Source: CAYLOP01 sp964385305
Lineage (GTDB): Bacteria; Chloroflexota; Anaerolineae; Anaerolineales; E44-bin32
NCBI GenBank assembly: GCA_964385305.1
Contig: CAYLOP010000103.1
Span: forward strand, 1-10,883
DNA length: 10,883 bases
Reading direction: 5' to 3'
In this document: piece by piece, positions 1-6,767 of the stretch
Layout: the number at the start of each line of letters is the position of its first letter
How positions within the stretch are numbered: the first letter of the stretch is position 1
The notes under the pieces: model-generated
Told to the model about the DNA's origin: nothing
The model's input: only the letters and a program-made list of their open reading frames with translations
Database searches by the model: none
Made by a program: the position numbers and the translations under genes

Positions 1-43
1 TTTCAGCACCCTCGGAAGTCAGGTAGTACGGATCTTCATTCAT
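1..43 (-). CDS. Partial gene start, probable GreA/GreB-type transcription elongation factor
   Basis: A minus-strand reading frame starts at the ATG complementary to 41-43 and runs off the left edge after 14 codons, giving MNEDPYYLTSEGAE. The YYLTxEG pattern right after a short start is typical of GreA/GreB factors, which rescue backtracked RNA polymerase by stimulating transcript cleavage; in that family it precedes the N-terminal coiled coil. The frame has no other ATG before the upstream stop at 68-70, so the start is well bounded. The ribosome binding site is weak, only a G-rich GGTGATGG-like stretch. The gene is divergent from the SCP2 gene. With so few residues the family call is tentative; another protein with a similar N-terminus cannot be excluded. 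Confidence 0.42.
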   Translation of the reverse strand, partial: MNEDPYYLTSEGAE

Positions 44-93
44 TTGCCATCCATCACCATCAAGGTTTCATTACGATCATTAGCACTTGCATA

Positions 94-130
94 TGCTCAA
101 CTATTCATCCTGCATACTTGCAGGTGAGCA
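94..130. repeat. Nested inverted repeat (possible operator or RNA hairpin)
   Basis: The inner arms CCTGCA (109-114) and TGCAGG (119-124) pair perfectly across a 4-base loop. Outer arms TGCTCA (94-99) and TGAGCA (125-130) also pair perfectly, leaving nine unpaired bases on the left side. There is no T-run after it on either strand, so a terminator is unlikely. It could be an operator or a leader hairpin of the leftward gene. Confidence 0.5.
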
Positions 131-186
131 GGACGTGTGAGAAAGAAGTTTAACGACACGGGATAGATATGTCAACGCATGGGGCT

Positions 187-215
187 TTGACACTTCATCC
201 GAATTAACGCATAAT
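187..215 (+). promoter_or_regulatory. Sigma70-type promoter for the SCP2 gene and possibly the two genes after it
   Basis: A perfect -35 box TTGACA (187-192) is followed after exactly 17 bases by CATAAT (210-215), a 5 of 6 match to the -10 consensus. Transcription would start near 222, giving a leader of about 27 bases. This is the best promoter match in the window. The three plus-strand genes that follow have gaps of 127 and about 56 bases and no other strong promoter was seen, so it may serve them all. Confidence 0.7.
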
Positions 216-248
216 CGGGAACATATTTCACAAAGGGACGGAAGGTGA

Positions 249-671
249 ATGATGGCCTATCAATTTCCAAGCGAGGAATACATTGAAGCGGTGATGGAGA
301 TTCTCAACAACGATTCGCGCTATGCCGAAATTGCAAGGAATTGGGAGGGGGATCTACTCTTTCTTATCGAGCCGAGCGAAGGTGATAAGAATGATGATTT
401 ATCCATGATGATCTATATGGATCTATGGCATGGGCGATGCCGAGATGCGCGTGTGATCAATCCTGCGAAGGATGAAGTACCCGATGCCGCTTTTATCCTA
501 AGTGGCACACGGAGTAATTTTTTAAAGGTGCTAAGCGGTGAGTTGGAGGTGATGCAGTCGATGATTACGAGAAAGCTAACGCTGAAAGGCAGCCTCACAT
601 ATATGATGCGGAACGTGCCGACATTGCTCGATTTCCTGCGTTGTTGTGGCGAGGTTGAGATCGAGGGGTGA
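249..671 (+). CDS. SCP2 sterol-binding domain protein (lipid carrier-like)
   Basis: This 140-residue protein is essentially one SCP2 (sterol carrier protein 2) domain, a fold with a hydrophobic tunnel that binds sterols, fatty acyl chains or other lipids. The family layout is visible: an N-terminal helix (8-30), strands at about 36-41 and 51-58, then an aliphatic strand (AFILSG, 81-86), the 'xxFLKVLSGELEVM' helix-turn (about 90-102) and the 'KLTLKGSLTYMM' segment (109-120) leading into the last helix. There is no signal peptide, so it should be cytosolic. Start: two adjacent ATGs (249 and 252) follow GGAAGGTGA; the second is better spaced, so the protein may be one residue shorter. It lies upstream of a cholesterol-oxidase-like flavoprotein, which fits a role in handling a hydrophobic substrate. 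The ligand cannot be read from the sequence. Confidence 0.8.
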   Translation: MMAYQFPSEEYIEAVMEILNNDSRYAEIARNWEGDLLFLIEPSEGDKNDDLSMMIYMDLWHGRCRDARVINPAKDEVPDAAFILSGTRSNFLKVLSGELEVMQSMITRKLTLKGSLTYMMRNVPTLLDFLRCCGEVEIEG

Positions 672-798
672 GCGTGATCTTTCGCTTTACGCGATGTTTC
701 ATGCTGGCTAAAACTATCCTATACGAAGCAAAGGATCTACCGGCAGCGGAAATGCATGATCCACGTTTATCTAAGCATATCTGATTGTGGGGCGCGAC

Positions 799-2439
799 AT
801 GACCGAAAAGGCAGATGTACGCGAACGGACTTTAGATTTTGTCATTGTAGGCTCGGGATTTGGCGGCAGTGTTTCCGCGCTGAGGATTGCCGAAAAGGGT
901 TATGACGTCCTTATGCTCGAGAGAGGCCGCCGCTATCGAGATGACGATTTTCCCCGCACAAATTGGAATATTCGAAGATATTTGTGGATGCCTGCCATCC
1001 GATGCTTCGGCATTCTTCAGATGAGCCTGTCTAAAGGTTACTTTGTGTATCACGGAAGCGGTGTGGGCGGCGGGAGCCTGGTTTATGCAGCCGTGCTCAT
1101 GTCACCACAGGATGATTTCTTCTATTCACCGTCATGGAATCACTTAGCGAATTGGAAAGCGATTCTGGAGCCATACTACGACACTGCGCGCTATATGCTG
1201 GGTGTAGGCGTCAATCCAAAGCTATGGCCAGCCGACTTCGCATTACGGGAAATTGCGGAAGAACAAGGGAACATTGAGAGCTTCCGTCCCACTCAGGTTG
1301 GGATTTTTTTCGGCGATGAAGGCGAGGAGGTGCCCGACCCGTATTATGGCGGGAAAGGGCCATCCAGGGTGGGATGCACCCATTGCGGTGGATGCACAGA
1401 GGGTTGTCGATACAACGCGAAGAATACACTGCTCAAGAATTACCTCTATTTCGCTGAGAAGCTCGGTGTTGATATCAGGGCCGAATCTACAGTTGATGAC
1501 ATTCGACCCCTGCCGCCGGGAGAAAGCGATGGCGCCAGGTATGAGGTTCATTATCGCACATCCACGAATTGGTTACCCGGCAAAGTGCAGTACCTGCGGG
1601 CGAGAAATGTAATCATTTCAGCAGGTGTCCTTGGCACGATCGCTTTACTACTTCGTTGTCGAGATGAGACGAAAAGCCTGCCGGAGGTCTCGAACAGATT
1701 GGGTGAAAAGGTTCGTACGAATAGTGAGGCTTTCCTTGGGACATTCAGCCAAATGGGAAAGATCAACCATTCGGAGGGGATTTCGATATCGTCCATCTTT
1801 CGCGCCGGTGAGACAACACAAATTGAACCCATACGCTTTACCGAAGGCTCAGGTATGCTCCTGTGGTTGCTCTCCTCCCCTTTGATCGAGCGTAGTGGTG
1901 GGTTCCTGAGACGATTGTGGGAGACATTTTTGGTGATCCTACGCGAACCGGTAGCATTCCTGCACGCGAAATTAGTTCCCGGTTTGGCGAAACGCGGTTT
2001 TGCCATCATGGTCATGCAAACGGAGGACAACCAAATGCGGTTGAAGCGTGGGCGGAATCCCTATGCATTCTTAAGGAAAGACTTGGTGGCGGAGCATGAC
2101 AAGGAGCACGCCGTACCCGTCCAAATCGATGTTGGGCATCGAGTGGTGCGATCCTTAGCGGAAAAAGTCGAAGGAACCGCATTCGGATCTGTGACGGAGG
2201 GATTATTCCAGGTGCCGATGACCGCGCACATTCTTGGTGGGGCTATCATGGGGCGAGATCCTGACGAAGGTGTTGTGGATGTAAATTGTGAACTGTTTAA
2301 TTATCCCGGGCTATATGTAATCGACGGTTCCATCGTGCCTGCAAATCCGGGCGTCAACCCCAGTCTGACGATCACTGCATTAGCGGAATATGCTCTAGAC
2401 CGCATTCCCTCAAAGGATGACCGTACGAGACCGGCGTAA
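799..2439 (+). CDS. GMC-family FAD oxidoreductase, cholesterol-oxidase-like, with Cys cluster
   Basis: A 546-residue flavoprotein of the glucose-methanol-choline family, which oxidises alcohols (including sterols) with FAD. The N-terminal dinucleotide fold is clear: VIVGSGFGG (GxGxxG glycines 18, 20, 23) with the acidic LERG at the end of strand 2, and the FAD loop GSGVGGGSLVY (86-96). The C-terminus has the GMC signature: His477 and Asn520 sit where the active-site His/Asn pair of Streptomyces cholesterol oxidase falls, within HILGG and PGVNPSLTITALAE. Cysteines 193, 196, 199 and 203 form CxxCxxCxxxC in a GCTHCGGC context, as in ChoD-like and long-chain alcohol oxidases; it may be a metal or Fe-S site. 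Residues 351-396 are hydrophobic with basic breaks and could touch the membrane. The ATG at 799 is preceded by GGGG six bases upstream; a GTG at 787 has no ribosome binding site. Substrate and electron acceptor are unknown. Confidence 0.88.
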   Translation: MTEKADVRERTLDFVIVGSGFGGSVSALRIAEKGYDVLMLERGRRYRDDDFPRTNWNIRRYLWMPAIRCFGILQMSLSKGYFVYHGSGVGGGSLVYAAVLMSPQDDFFYSPSWNHLANWKAILEPYYDTARYMLGVGVNPKLWPADFALREIAEEQGNIESFRPTQVGIFFGDEGEEVPDPYYGGKGPSRVGCTHCGGCTEGCRYNAKNTLLKNYLYFAEKLGVDIRAESTVDDIRPLPPGESDGARYEVHYRTSTNWLPGKVQYLRARNVIISAGVLGTIALLLRCRDETKSLPEVSNRLGEKVRTNSEAFLGTFSQMGKINHSEGISISSIFRAGETTQIEPIRFTEGSGMLLWLLSSPLIERSGGFLRRLWETFLVILREPVAFLHAKLVPGLAKRGFAIMVMQTEDNQMRLKRGRNPYAFLRKDLVAEHDKEHAVPVQIDVGHRVVRSLAEKVEGTAFGSVTEGLFQVPMTAHILGGAIMGRDPDEGVVDVNCELFNYPGLYVIDGSIVPANPGVNPSLTITALAEYALDRIPSKDDRTRPA

Positions 2440-2495
2440 AAAGAGCACGGGATTGAGTCTCCTAAAGAAATAAGCCACCTCGGGAGCATGTGAAG

Positions 2496-4358
2496 ATGCA
2501 GGAATACATCTTTCGTTTGGGTTCTGTGGACTTGAGTAGGGGGGAAACAAAATTATCCTTCATCCCTCCTGAGGTCGTTCGGAATTATCTTGGAGGTTCC
2601 GGTCTGGGTGCACAGTTACTATATGACCGCCTAAGCCAAGAATTACCTCCACTCAGTAAAGATGCACCGCTCCTCATAATTACTGGACCGCTCACGGGTA
2701 CAGCTGGTACCGCCGTAGGGAGATATGTAATTTGTGCGAAATCGCCTGCAACGGGACTGTGGGGCGAGTCGAACGTTGGAGGCTTCTTTGGACCAGAATT
2801 GCGAAAAGCGGGCTACGACGGATTGCTGCTGACGGGCAAATCGGATCAGGCGATCTACTTGTGGATCCATGACGGTAAAATTGAGATCCGACCCGCCTCT
2901 CATCTATGGGGGCAAGCGGACACGTATGAAACCCAGGACAGGATAAGAGAGGAATTAGGGGATCGAAACATCCGGGTAGCTTGTATCGGATCGGCAGGCG
3001 AGCAAATGCTCCCCTTCGCCGTGGTTTTATGCGACCATGGGCGCGTTGCAGGCCGAACAGGGATGGGCGCAGTGATGGGTTCGAAAGGGCTCAAAGCTAT
3101 TGCGGTGCGAGGACAGCAACCCATTCCTCTCATGGATAAAGAGCGGTTCAATCATGTCAGGCGCGAAGCCAACATCGCTCTTAAAGATGACAATTTTTCA
3201 CGGGTAACACGAGCAGCTGGCACAGCGAGTGGATTGGATTATTGGGCTTATCTTGGAGAGATGCCTGCTCGTTACTTCACCTCCGGGGTCTTTGAAGGTG
3301 CAGAACGAGTATCCGGGAATATAGTTGCTGAGACGATCCTGAGCCGACCCAGCGCCTGTCATGGGTGTGTGATCGCATGCGGGCGCGTCGTTAGACTTGA
3401 AGATGGCATCGAGCGCAAGGGACCGGAATACGAGACGACTGTTGGATTTGGTCCAAATCTTGGCATTGACGACATCTCGGCGATTACCATGCTAGGCGAG
3501 ATGTGCGACCGATATGGGATGGATACCATCTCGCTGTCCAATACGATTGGCTTGGCGTTCCACTTGTTCCAGGAGGGGATTCTCTCAGACTCAGATACAG
3601 ATGGTGAGCGTTTAATATGGGGAGATGCAGAAGTCGCAAAACATCTCGTAGATCGAACTGCCAAGCGAGAGGGCATTGGAGAACTGCTCGCGCTCGGCGC
3701 TCGTGGATTAGCAGCGCATTTTGATGTGTTGGGAAAGGCGATCCAGGTTAATGGTCTTGAGGTTGCATACCATGACCCACGCGGTGCATCGGGCATGGCG
3801 CTCGTGTATGCCACATCACCACGCGGCGCCTGCCATAATCAAAGCGATTACTTCCTTGTAGACAGTTTTGGGCAAACTAATGAGGATCTCGATATCCAGT
3901 TTTTCTCAAGGCATGCTGGGGTTGAAAAAGTGGCGAATATTGCACGCCATCAAGATTGGCGATCCTTATGTAACAATTTGGTTTTGTGCTATTTTGCAAA
4001 TATAGATCCAAAAACCCTTGTCGAATTAATCAACCACGCTACGGGATTCCAATACACCCTCGAGGGGTTGATGACGATGGGGGAAAGATGCTGGAACCTG
4101 AAGCGGATCATCAATCATTTTCTAGGGCTTTCAAGCGAAAACGATCAGCTGCCACAACCACTTTTAGAGCCTTTAGCGGGTGGCGGTTCGCAAGGATATG
4201 TACCTCCATTTGATGAAATGTTGGATGAGTATTACCGTGTGCGCAAGTGGGATCCACAAACAGGTCGCCCAATGGAAGATCGGCTGCGAAAGCTGAACTT
4301 GGAATCCTTTATTCCTGTGCTATGGGGTGAAGATCAGACGGTTGAAGAAAGACCTTAG
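2496..4358 (+). CDS. Aldehyde:ferredoxin oxidoreductase family (tungsten) enzyme
   Basis: A 620-residue member of the AOR family: cytosolic enzymes with a tungsten bis-pterin cofactor and a [4Fe-4S] cluster that oxidise aldehydes to acids and reduce ferredoxin. The N-terminal domain (about 2-205) has WGESNVGGFFGPEL (89-102) and RTGMGAVMGSKGLKAI (187-202), both family hallmarks at the cofactor. Cys288, Cys291 and Cys295 form CxxCxxxC, matching the published ligand numbers of Pyrococcus furiosus AOR; GPEYET carries Glu311, DRYGMD (338-343) is the first DxxGxD motif, and His447 lies in RGACHN. The fourth cluster cysteine is Cys498 (LVLCYF) or Cys492. The second DxxGLC motif reads NNLVLC and so lacks its Asp. 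Start: ATG 2496 has GGGAG nine bases upstream, better than GTG 2490 at three. The exact aldehyde cannot be predicted; pterin and ferredoxin genes are not in the window. Confidence 0.93.
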   Translation: MQEYIFRLGSVDLSRGETKLSFIPPEVVRNYLGGSGLGAQLLYDRLSQELPPLSKDAPLLIITGPLTGTAGTAVGRYVICAKSPATGLWGESNVGGFFGPELRKAGYDGLLLTGKSDQAIYLWIHDGKIEIRPASHLWGQADTYETQDRIREELGDRNIRVACIGSAGEQMLPFAVVLCDHGRVAGRTGMGAVMGSKGLKAIAVRGQQPIPLMDKERFNHVRREANIALKDDNFSRVTRAAGTASGLDYWAYLGEMPARYFTSGVFEGAERVSGNIVAETILSRPSACHGCVIACGRVVRLEDGIERKGPEYETTVGFGPNLGIDDISAITMLGEMCDRYGMDTISLSNTIGLAFHLFQEGILSDSDTDGERLIWGDAEVAKHLVDRTAKREGIGELLALGARGLAAHFDVLGKAIQVNGLEVAYHDPRGASGMALVYATSPRGACHNQSDYFLVDSFGQTNEDLDIQFFSRHAGVEKVANIARHQDWRSLCNNLVLCYFANIDPKTLVELINHATGFQYTLEGLMTMGERCWNLKRIINHFLGLSSENDQLPQPLLEPLAGGGSQGYVPPFDEMLDEYYRVRKWDPQTGRPMEDRLRKLNLESFIPVLWGEDQTVEERP

Positions 4359-4488
4359 GCAGTAAGAACAAGCATATCACTCCATAGACCAGGAGATGAG
4401 GATCTCGAAAAGCTACTTAAAGCCCAACCAGCTCTTAATTTGAAACCTGTGTGAGGGTAAGCAATCATATTTACGAGGGTAGGGCGTT

Positions 4489-4494
4489 TATAAT
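4489..4494 (+). promoter_or_regulatory. Candidate -10 box upstream of nnr
   Basis: A perfect TATAAT lies 80 bases before the nnr start, in the 216-bp gap after the AOR gene. No good -35 box is present at 16-18 bases spacing, so this is a partial match. It would give a leader of about 74 bases and make nnr a separate transcription unit. The rest of the gap (4359-4574) holds nothing else I can identify. Confidence 0.4.
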
Positions 4495-4561
4495 CGTAGA
4501 CGAGATTGTATCAGGATGCCGCTTGGGGTTGGTGCCAATTGCGGATTTTGTAAAACTGGTG

Positions 4562-4571
4562 AAAGGAGGTG
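4562..4571 (+). promoter_or_regulatory. Strong Shine-Dalgarno sequence that fixes the nnr start
   Basis: AAAGGAGGTG is an essentially complete match to the 16S rRNA anti-Shine-Dalgarno partner. AGGAGG (4564-4569) ends five bases before the ATG at 4575. An in-frame GTG at 4569 overlaps this site and so cannot be the real start. Confidence 0.85.
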
Positions 4572-4574
4572 CCC

Positions 4575-6209
4575 ATGGCAAAGGTTGTCACTGTTGAACA
4601 GATGAGGGCAATTGAGCGTGCCGTAGATGCCTCCGGAATAACCTACGAGATGATGATGGAGAGCGCTGGCCGAGCATTAGCGGATGCGATCATTGCGCGA
4701 TGGCCGGAGGTTCAAGGGAAGCACGTTGCTATCCTCGTGGGATCCGGCAACAATGGTGGGGATGGGTTAGTCGCCGGCTATCACCTCATAAAGGCGGGAG
4801 CGGAGGTAAGCGCCTATTTGACATCTGAGCGGACAGATGAAGACCACAACTTCCTTCGACTTCGGAAGCATGGCGCGAATATTCTGTTCGCCGAGAAGGA
4901 TCAGCAAAGCGCGGAATTGCGCAAGATGATTAAGGCGGCCGATATCATCATCGATGGTGTGCTTGGTACCGGGATCAAGCTGCCGCTACGTGGGAGCGTT
5001 CAACAAGTTTTAGGTAATGCAAAGCGAACCATCGAGGATCGCGTACCCTCACCCATCATTGTCGGTGTGGACTGTCCTTCAGGATTAGATTGTGATACAG
5101 GTGAGGTTGCAGATGAGTCGTTGGTATGTGATCTGACGGTGACATTCGGAGCAGCCAAACCGGGATTACTCCGGTTCCCTGGTGCCGAAAATATTGGTGA
5201 TCTGGTCGTTGTGGATATTGGTATTCCGAAGGATCAAAAGGAGGTCGCAAAAGTGGAGTTGGAATTAGCCACTGCGGATACGGTTCGTGATTGGTTGCCT
5301 GCACGGCCGAAGGATGCGCACAAGGGAACATTTGGAAGAGCCTTAATTGTCGCGGGTTCCGTAAATTACCCCGGGGCTGCGATGCTGGCAGGCATAAGCG
5401 CCTATCGTGTTGGCGTGGGGCTCGTGACAATGGCAGTGCCTGCACCCGTTCAATCCATGATCGTGCCGCAATTTCCGGAAGCGACATGGATCGTATTACC
5501 GCATGAGATGGGCGTGATAGCGGAGGGCGCACACACAATCGTGGCGAAGGAATTGGATCAAAGTCAGGCTTTATTGTTAGGGCCTGGCTTTGGACAGGAA
5601 GAATCGACCGCTGCGTTTATGAACAGGCTGCTCGGCCTGGAGGGGGGACGCTTGCGAGGTCGAATGGGTTTCATTCATGGCGACGAGAAAGGCAATGCGC
5701 CAGGGAAGATTGAGATGCCGTGTGTAATCGACGCGGATGGCTTGAAACTTCTTAAGCTAATTCCAAACTGGGAGAGTATTTTGCCCGATAATTCAGTTTT
5801 GACACCGCATCCTGGAGAAATGGCTGTACTGACGGAGCAGTCAAAAGAGGAAATCCAGTCGGATCGAACCGCATCGGCACAACACTGGGCAAAGGAGTGG
5901 GGTCATGTAGTGGTCTTGAAAGGGGCTTTCACCGTGGTAGCGGCGCCCGATGGGCGCACAATGGTTTTGCCCTTTGCGACGCCTGCATTAGCACGAGCGG
6001 GTACAGGCGATGTCCTTGCAGGTGCGATTGTTGGGCTACGAGCGCAAGGTGTAAAAGCATATGAGGCTGCTGTCTTGGGAGCGTACTTACAAGGAAGAGC
6101 CGGTGAGATTGCCGCAATACACGTAGGGGCAACGGCGAGCGTTCTCGCAGGTGATGTAGCAGCTGCACTTCCTGCTGCCATCGCCGAGTTAATTACGGAA
6201 GAAGGATAG
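4575..6209 (+). CDS. nnr: Bifunctional NAD(P)H-hydrate repair enzyme (epimerase + dehydratase)
   Basis: This 544-residue fusion repairs NAD(P)HX, the damaged hydrated form of NAD(P)H. The N-terminal YjeF_N domain (about 1-225) epimerises R- and S-NAD(P)HX; it shows VGSGNNGGDGLVAG (55-68), DGVLGTGIKLPLRG (127-140) and VDCPSGLDCDTGE (165-177). The C-terminal ribokinase-like domain (about 245-544) dehydrates S-NAD(P)HX at the expense of ADP or ATP; it shows KGTFGRALIVAGS, LLGPGFG (334-340), DADGLKLL (386-393), LTPHPGEM and the nucleotide-binding ARAGTGDVLAG (473-483) with the likely catalytic Asp479. Length fits E. coli-type fused Nnr (about 500-515) with some excess, explained by a glycine- and charge-rich insertion around residues 353-380. 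It is flanked by a -10 box upstream and a strong inverted repeat downstream, so it is probably a single-gene unit. Confidence 0.95.
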   Translation: MAKVVTVEQMRAIERAVDASGITYEMMMESAGRALADAIIARWPEVQGKHVAILVGSGNNGGDGLVAGYHLIKAGAEVSAYLTSERTDEDHNFLRLRKHGANILFAEKDQQSAELRKMIKAADIIIDGVLGTGIKLPLRGSVQQVLGNAKRTIEDRVPSPIIVGVDCPSGLDCDTGEVADESLVCDLTVTFGAAKPGLLRFPGAENIGDLVVVDIGIPKDQKEVAKVELELATADTVRDWLPARPKDAHKGTFGRALIVAGSVNYPGAAMLAGISAYRVGVGLVTMAVPAPVQSMIVPQFPEATWIVLPHEMGVIAEGAHTIVAKELDQSQALLLGPGFGQEESTAAFMNRLLGLEGGRLRGRMGFIHGDEKGNAPGKIEMPCVIDADGLKLLKLIPNWESILPDNSVLTPHPGEMAVLTEQSKEEIQSDRTASAQHWAKEWGHVVVLKGAFTVVAAPDGRTMVLPFATPALARAGTGDVLAGAIVGLRAQGVKAYEAAVLGAYLQGRAGEIAAIHVGATASVLAGDVAAALPAAIAELITEEG

Positions 6210-6264
6210 AAGGCTGTTGAGCTTACTTATATAGAAGTGTGCAATAGCTGACTATCGAGTAGAG

Positions 6265-6305
6265 AATTCTGCCATGGCTTTTTGGATTTGCGCCATGGCA
6301 GAATT
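6265..6305. terminator. Perfect 14-bp inverted repeat between convergent genes, probable bidirectional terminator
   Basis: The arms AATTCTGCCATGGC (6265-6278) and GCCATGGCAGAATT (6292-6305) are exact reverse complements around a 13-base loop. It sits 56 bases past the nnr stop and 82 bases past the stop of the YtxH-like gene on the other strand, where a shared terminator is expected. Neither side is followed by a long T-run, so it is not a textbook intrinsic terminator. Each arm contains the 8-bp palindrome GCCATGGC, so a protein-binding role is an alternative. Confidence 0.6.
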
Positions 6306-6386
6306 ATTCCATGCAGGCGTCACTGTAGCTGAGAGATAAGATCCCCATCCTGAGCTGCAAAGATTTAACAAGATTGAGAATATCGT

Positions 6387-6746
6387 TTAAGCCTCGGTTG
6401 GTTCTTCGCCTTCGGTTTTGGATTTTTTGCGGCGTGTGACTCGTTTTCCTGCTTCAACAGCTTCCTCGATCCGAGCCTTTTGTTCGTCCAGAATAACCTG
6501 ACCGCGCTTCTGTAGTTCCTCCGCCTTGCTCCGAGCTTGATCCGCGAGAAGTTCGGCTTTCTGGCGTGTTTCTGACGCTGTTTGCTCAGCTTGATCACGA
6601 AGCTCGATTCCCTTATCGCGAATGAGTGTGCGTGTTTCCTCGCCAGATTGTGGGGCAAGCAATAATGCAACTGCCGCACCAACGAGGCCACCGACAATAA
6701 AACCTGAGAGGAAAGCACCAAAATCGCTGTCTCGATCAGACATCAT
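6387..6746 (-). CDS. YtxH-like membrane-anchored coiled-coil protein
   Basis: A 119-residue protein with the YtxH layout: a short polar start, one glycine-rich membrane helix (about 10-31, FLSGFIVGGLVGAAVALLLAP), the family's 'LLAPQSGEETR' junction (28-39), a long charged amphipathic helix (about 42-102, rich in Ala, Glu, Gln, Lys and Arg) that should form a coiled coil, and a basic then acidic tail. YtxH proteins are small envelope or general-stress proteins of unknown molecular function. Two ATGs are adjacent at the start; AAGGAGA lies just upstream and fits the second one slightly better. The start lies 21 bases after the stop of the YtxG-like gene, so the two are surely co-transcribed. 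The family assignment is good; the role is unknown. Confidence 0.82.
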   Translation of the reverse strand: MMSDRDSDFGAFLSGFIVGGLVGAAVALLLAPQSGEETRTLIRDKGIELRDQAEQTASETRQKAELLADQARSKAEELQKRGQVILDEQKARIEEAVEAGKRVTRRKKSKTEGEEPTEA

Positions 6747-6767
6747 TCTCTCCTTCTTACTTAAAGT

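Larger units (their letters stand above)
44..248. other. Divergent intergenic region with inverted and direct repeats
   Basis: This 205-bp stretch separates the partial minus-strand gene from the SCP2 gene and contains no convincing reading frame. It holds a nested inverted repeat at 94-130, a 15-bp imperfect direct repeat (85-99 and 116-130) and a sigma70-type promoter at 187-215. No clear promoter was found for the leftward gene. Confidence 0.6.

Noticed and set aside
699..759. TCATGC and GCATGA as arms of a hairpin between the SCP2 and GMC genes
   Set aside because: Six-base arms about 50 bases apart; too weak to support a structure.
3359..3814. Minus-strand frame of 151 codons inside the AOR gene
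   Set aside because: Shadow of a well-supported enzyme; rich in Ser, Pro and Arg with no family features.
4393..4406. Small hairpin GAGAT-GAGG-ATCTC after the AOR gene as a terminator
   Set aside because: Only a 5-bp stem with no T-run; expected by chance in a gap of this size.
4569..4574. GTG start two codons upstream in nnr
   Set aside because: It overlaps the Shine-Dalgarno sequence itself.
5056..5538. Minus-strand frame of 160 codons inside nnr
   Set aside because: Shadow frame; low-complexity, Pro-, His- and Arg-rich, no recognisable motif.
6387..6746. YtxH-like protein as a gas-vesicle or phage protein
   Set aside because: The glycine-rich helix plus Ala/Glu/Lys helix matches the YtxH pattern, and no gas-vesicle or phage genes are nearby.
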